A stretch of 6,006 nt of DNA from Lachnoclostridium phytofermentans (GTDB taxonomy: Bacteria > Bacillota > Clostridia > Lachnospirales > Lachnospiraceae), in contig DPVV01000385.1 in the NCBI GenBank assembly GCA_003526525.1, positions 1 through 6,006 of the forward strand. The letters run 5' to 3'. Below are positions 4,078 through 6,006 of this stretch, in pieces. Numbering within the stretch: position 1 is the stretch's first letter; the number at the start of each line of letters is the position of its first letter. The notes beneath the pieces are model-generated. The model saw only the letters and a list, made by a program, of their open reading frames with translations, searched no databases and was not told the origin of the DNA. The translations under genes and the position numbers were made by a program.

Positions 4078-5949
4078 ATGGAGCTTTGTAGTGGGATGAA
4101 AGAGGTCGTAATATGTGGAATTCCTTTTGGGACAGAGGGAGAGAGAGAAGCATTAAAGAGAGCGAAAGAAACAGGGGCGACAGCTATTCAAGTTTATACG
4201 TTTTGGAAGGATTTCGAGCCTTTAAAAAGAGGTCTTTATGACTGGAGTATATATGATAGGGAAGTGAACTTGATTCTGGATGCGGGGTTAAAATACGTAC
4301 CTTTTATTCTAATGGGGCCTAAATATGCAGCTCCAAATTGGTGGCTAAATTCAAAGGAGCATAAGGGGTTGAGTTGTCTTGAACACCAAAAAATATCTCT
4401 GATTGAGTCAATTTGGAACATAGAATTTAGAAATGAAATAACTAGAGTACTGGAAGCTTTTGCAAATCATTATTTGCCTATGAAAGTGTTAGAATCTATT
4501 CAGCCGGGAATTAGTGGAGATTATGGTGAGGCTATCTTTCCTGTACATGGCAATTGGCCAGGTGATTATCATACACACCAAGGTTATTGGTGTGGTGATC
4601 AAGATGCCAAGGATAGTTTTAGGAGGTATCTATTACTAAAATACAAGGAGATAGATAAACTGAATGTTACATGGAGATCTCATTATGTTGCTATAGGCGA
4701 AATAGAACCATTTTTACCGCATCGGGCACCATCAAGAGATGCCTTACTTGATATGATAGAGTGGTATCGAGGAAGTATGACTGAGTATGCCGAATATTGG
4801 TTAAAAGAATGTCGCAGGATTTTCCCTAATACACCTGTATATCTTTGCACTGGCGGTACAGAAGAACCAGAGCATGGTGCAAGTTTTAGTTCGCAAGCAA
4901 AAATTGCAGCCAAATATCAGTGTGGACTACGTCTAACGAATGAAGGAAATAAATTTTACGATAATTTCGTTTGGACAGCATTTACCAAAAGTGCATGTGA
5001 ATTTTATGGAGCTTATCTAGGACTTGAACCTGTTGGTCCTGTAACAAACAAGGGTGTAGCTACAAGGATATTCAGTTCAGCGGCATTTGGTAATCGACAG
5101 ATATTTCATTATTATACGAATCTCTTTGATGATGACAATAATCCTCTTCCTGCAGCAGGAATTTCTAAGAAGTATTCCGGGCTAATTGGTGAGTCAAAAA
5201 TGAGCAAGGCAATAGCATTTTTCTGGCCAGGATATATGGCTACATTAAATGGAGGTATCCCAGAGTCTGTGAAAAAATCGCTTATCTGGATGAGAAGAAG
5301 ATGCAATTGTATGCCTGTTAATGAAGAGATGATTCTAGATGGTGCATTAAATTCTTATAGATTATTGGTGATATCGATATCTGGTTTCACATCGAAAGAA
5401 GTGCTTAAGAAGATTGCAGCTTGGGTAAACGAGGGAGGTGTTCTAGTCGCCGCTGGTAATATGAGTGACATTGATTTAATGGAGGTTCTAGAATATAACG
5501 CTTTATTTGGAATAACAAGGGAGTCGGAAGAAGTAGCAGGTCATTGCACACAAGTGATTTCTGATCATAACGAGTTTACCAACCTGTCTACAATAAGCCA
5601 ATTTAGTGCAACCAAGGCGTGGATGAATTTACATACTGATACGGTTTTACTTTCAGTGTCTATGGAGGATGAGGGATATTCAGGTACTATAATAAGAAAG
5701 TGTAGTTCGACATTTTACAAAAGGACTGGTAATGGGATAGCAATATATTATAATGGACCAATAAGTTTTGAAGAAGATAAGGAAGCAATGTTTTTAGATC
5801 AGGGAGCGTTTCGATTATTGCTACAAGATGTAATGGTTCAATATTCTAACTTAGAAGATTTGACACCTAATAGCAACGAGGTAGCACGAGCGATGATACA
5901 GGAGAAGGTTTATGTTTTAACTGAAGACGGGGAAATAATTGAGGAATGA
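4078..5949 (+). CDS. Glycoside hydrolase, GH42/GH14-like TIM barrel with beta-galactosidase trimerisation-type domain
   Basis: A 623-residue cytoplasmic protein without signal peptide, probably hydrolysing an imported oligosaccharide or glycoside. The barrel (about 8-360) starts with GATAIQVYTFWKDFEPLKRG then YDW, as in GH42 (vertical strand, W, EP, G-x-YDW). The candidate acid/base is Glu151 in GDYGEAIFP; the preceding G, not the usual N of NE, recalls GH14 GPAGE. FRRYLLLKYKEIDKLNVTWR (181-200) is the GH42 F-x-x-x-L-x-x-KY-x-x-x-x-x-LN-x-x-W signature. The nucleophile is probably Glu317 (LGLEPVGP), followed by the R...A.G....HYY stretch seen after the GH42 nucleophile; Glu289 (TNEG) is the alternative. 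Residues 376-465 resemble the glutamine-amidotransferase-like trimerisation domain (DGAL-x-x-YRLLV, WVNEGGVLVAAG), and a beta-rich end follows. Start: ATG 4078; AGGGA (4059-4063) is 14 nt away, rather far, and no better in-frame start exists. Substrate unknown. Confidence 0.8.
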   Translation: MELCSGMKEVVICGIPFGTEGEREALKRAKETGATAIQVYTFWKDFEPLKRGLYDWSIYDREVNLILDAGLKYVPFILMGPKYAAPNWWLNSKEHKGLSCLEHQKISLIESIWNIEFRNEITRVLEAFANHYLPMKVLESIQPGISGDYGEAIFPVHGNWPGDYHTHQGYWCGDQDAKDSFRRYLLLKYKEIDKLNVTWRSHYVAIGEIEPFLPHRAPSRDALLDMIEWYRGSMTEYAEYWLKECRRIFPNTPVYLCTGGTEEPEHGASFSSQAKIAAKYQCGLRLTNEGNKFYDNFVWTAFTKSACEFYGAYLGLEPVGPVTNKGVATRIFSSAAFGNRQIFHYYTNLFDDDNNPLPAAGISKKYSGLIGESKMSKAIAFFWPGYMATLNGGIPESVKKSLIWMRRRCNCMPVNEEMILDGALNSYRLLVISISGFTSKEVLKKIAAWVNEGGVLVAAGNMSDIDLMEVLEYNALFGITRESEEVAGHCTQVISDHNEFTNLSTISQFSATKAWMNLHTDTVLLSVSMEDEGYSGTIIRKCSSTFYKRTGNGIAIYYNGPISFEEDKEAMFLDQGAFRLLLQDVMVQYSNLEDLTPNSNEVARAMIQEKVYVLTEDGEIIEE

Positions 5950-5992
5950 TAAAAACTATAAATGTAAAGAGCTTTACTGAAATAGCCATTGA

Positions 5993-6006
5993 AGATCGGA
6001 AGAGCG
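5993..6006. other. Illumina TruSeq adapter sequence at contig end (artefact)
   Basis: The final bases AGATCGGAAGAGCG match the start of the Illumina TruSeq adapter (14 of 14 bases; the GCG ending fits the universal-adapter read-through form). It is not biological sequence. It shows that the contig ends on an untrimmed read, so the 43 bp after the glycosidase stop are the last genuine bases, and nothing can be said of the downstream neighbour. Confidence 0.9.

Noticed and set aside
4236..5306. Three short reverse-strand open frames inside the glycosidase gene, and one inside the TetR gene (2152-2391)
   Set aside because: Shadows of strong forward genes; no ribosome sites and no recognisable protein features.
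1..6006. tRNA, rRNA or known riboswitch
   Set aside because: No cloverleaf with conserved T-arm, no ribosomal RNA stretch and no familiar riboswitch core were seen on either strand by eye.

Overview
This is a 6.0 kb low-GC stretch that looks like a complete contig or a contig end from a Firmicute. Support for this is the AT-rich composition, strong AGGAGG-type ribosome sites, a TTG start behind a good Shine-Dalgarno, and near-consensus sigma-A promoters. The gene content (DUF3892-like protein, a remnant of a clostridial enoate-reductase-type flavoenzyme, a GH42-like glycosidase) points to an anaerobic Clostridia member. Lachnospiraceae is my guess, not something the sequence proves. The last 14 bases match the Illumina TruSeq adapter, so the right edge is technical.

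Layout, left to right: (1) 79-1032 (+), an intact short-chain dehydrogenase/reductase. (2) 1165-1740 (+), a minimal six-helix rhomboid protease with all catalytic residues. (3) 1783-1957, a strong promoter whose predicted transcript starts at an array of five 20-bp units, each centred on an 11-bp palindrome. This leads into a TTG-started TetR-type regulator (1958-2434). (4) The regulator lost its C-terminus where it is joined, out of frame, to the last ~185 codons of a large FAD/NAD(P)-dependent oxidoreductase (about 2398-2952). (5) 3161-3457 (-), a small DUF3892-like gene with a leader full of interlocking inverted repeats. (6) 3816-3908, a second, diverged copy of the final ~30 codons of the same flavoenzyme family, followed by a terminator. 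(7) 4013-5949 (+), a promoter with a perfect inverted repeat in its spacer, driving a 623-residue GH42/GH14-like glycoside hydrolase. (8) 5993-6006, adapter.

The two ends are ordinary housekeeping or accessory genes. The middle (about 1780-3990) reads as an eroded locus: a regulator that kept its promoter and candidate operator array but lost its C-terminal domain, and two tails of flavoenzyme genes on either side of an intact opposite-strand gene. One reading is that a TetR-controlled cluster of paralogous enoate-reductase-like genes collapsed by deletion. Assembly collapse is a real alternative, given the adapter at the edge. The most intriguing non-coding signals are the phased palindrome array and the interlocked leader of the small reverse-strand gene.
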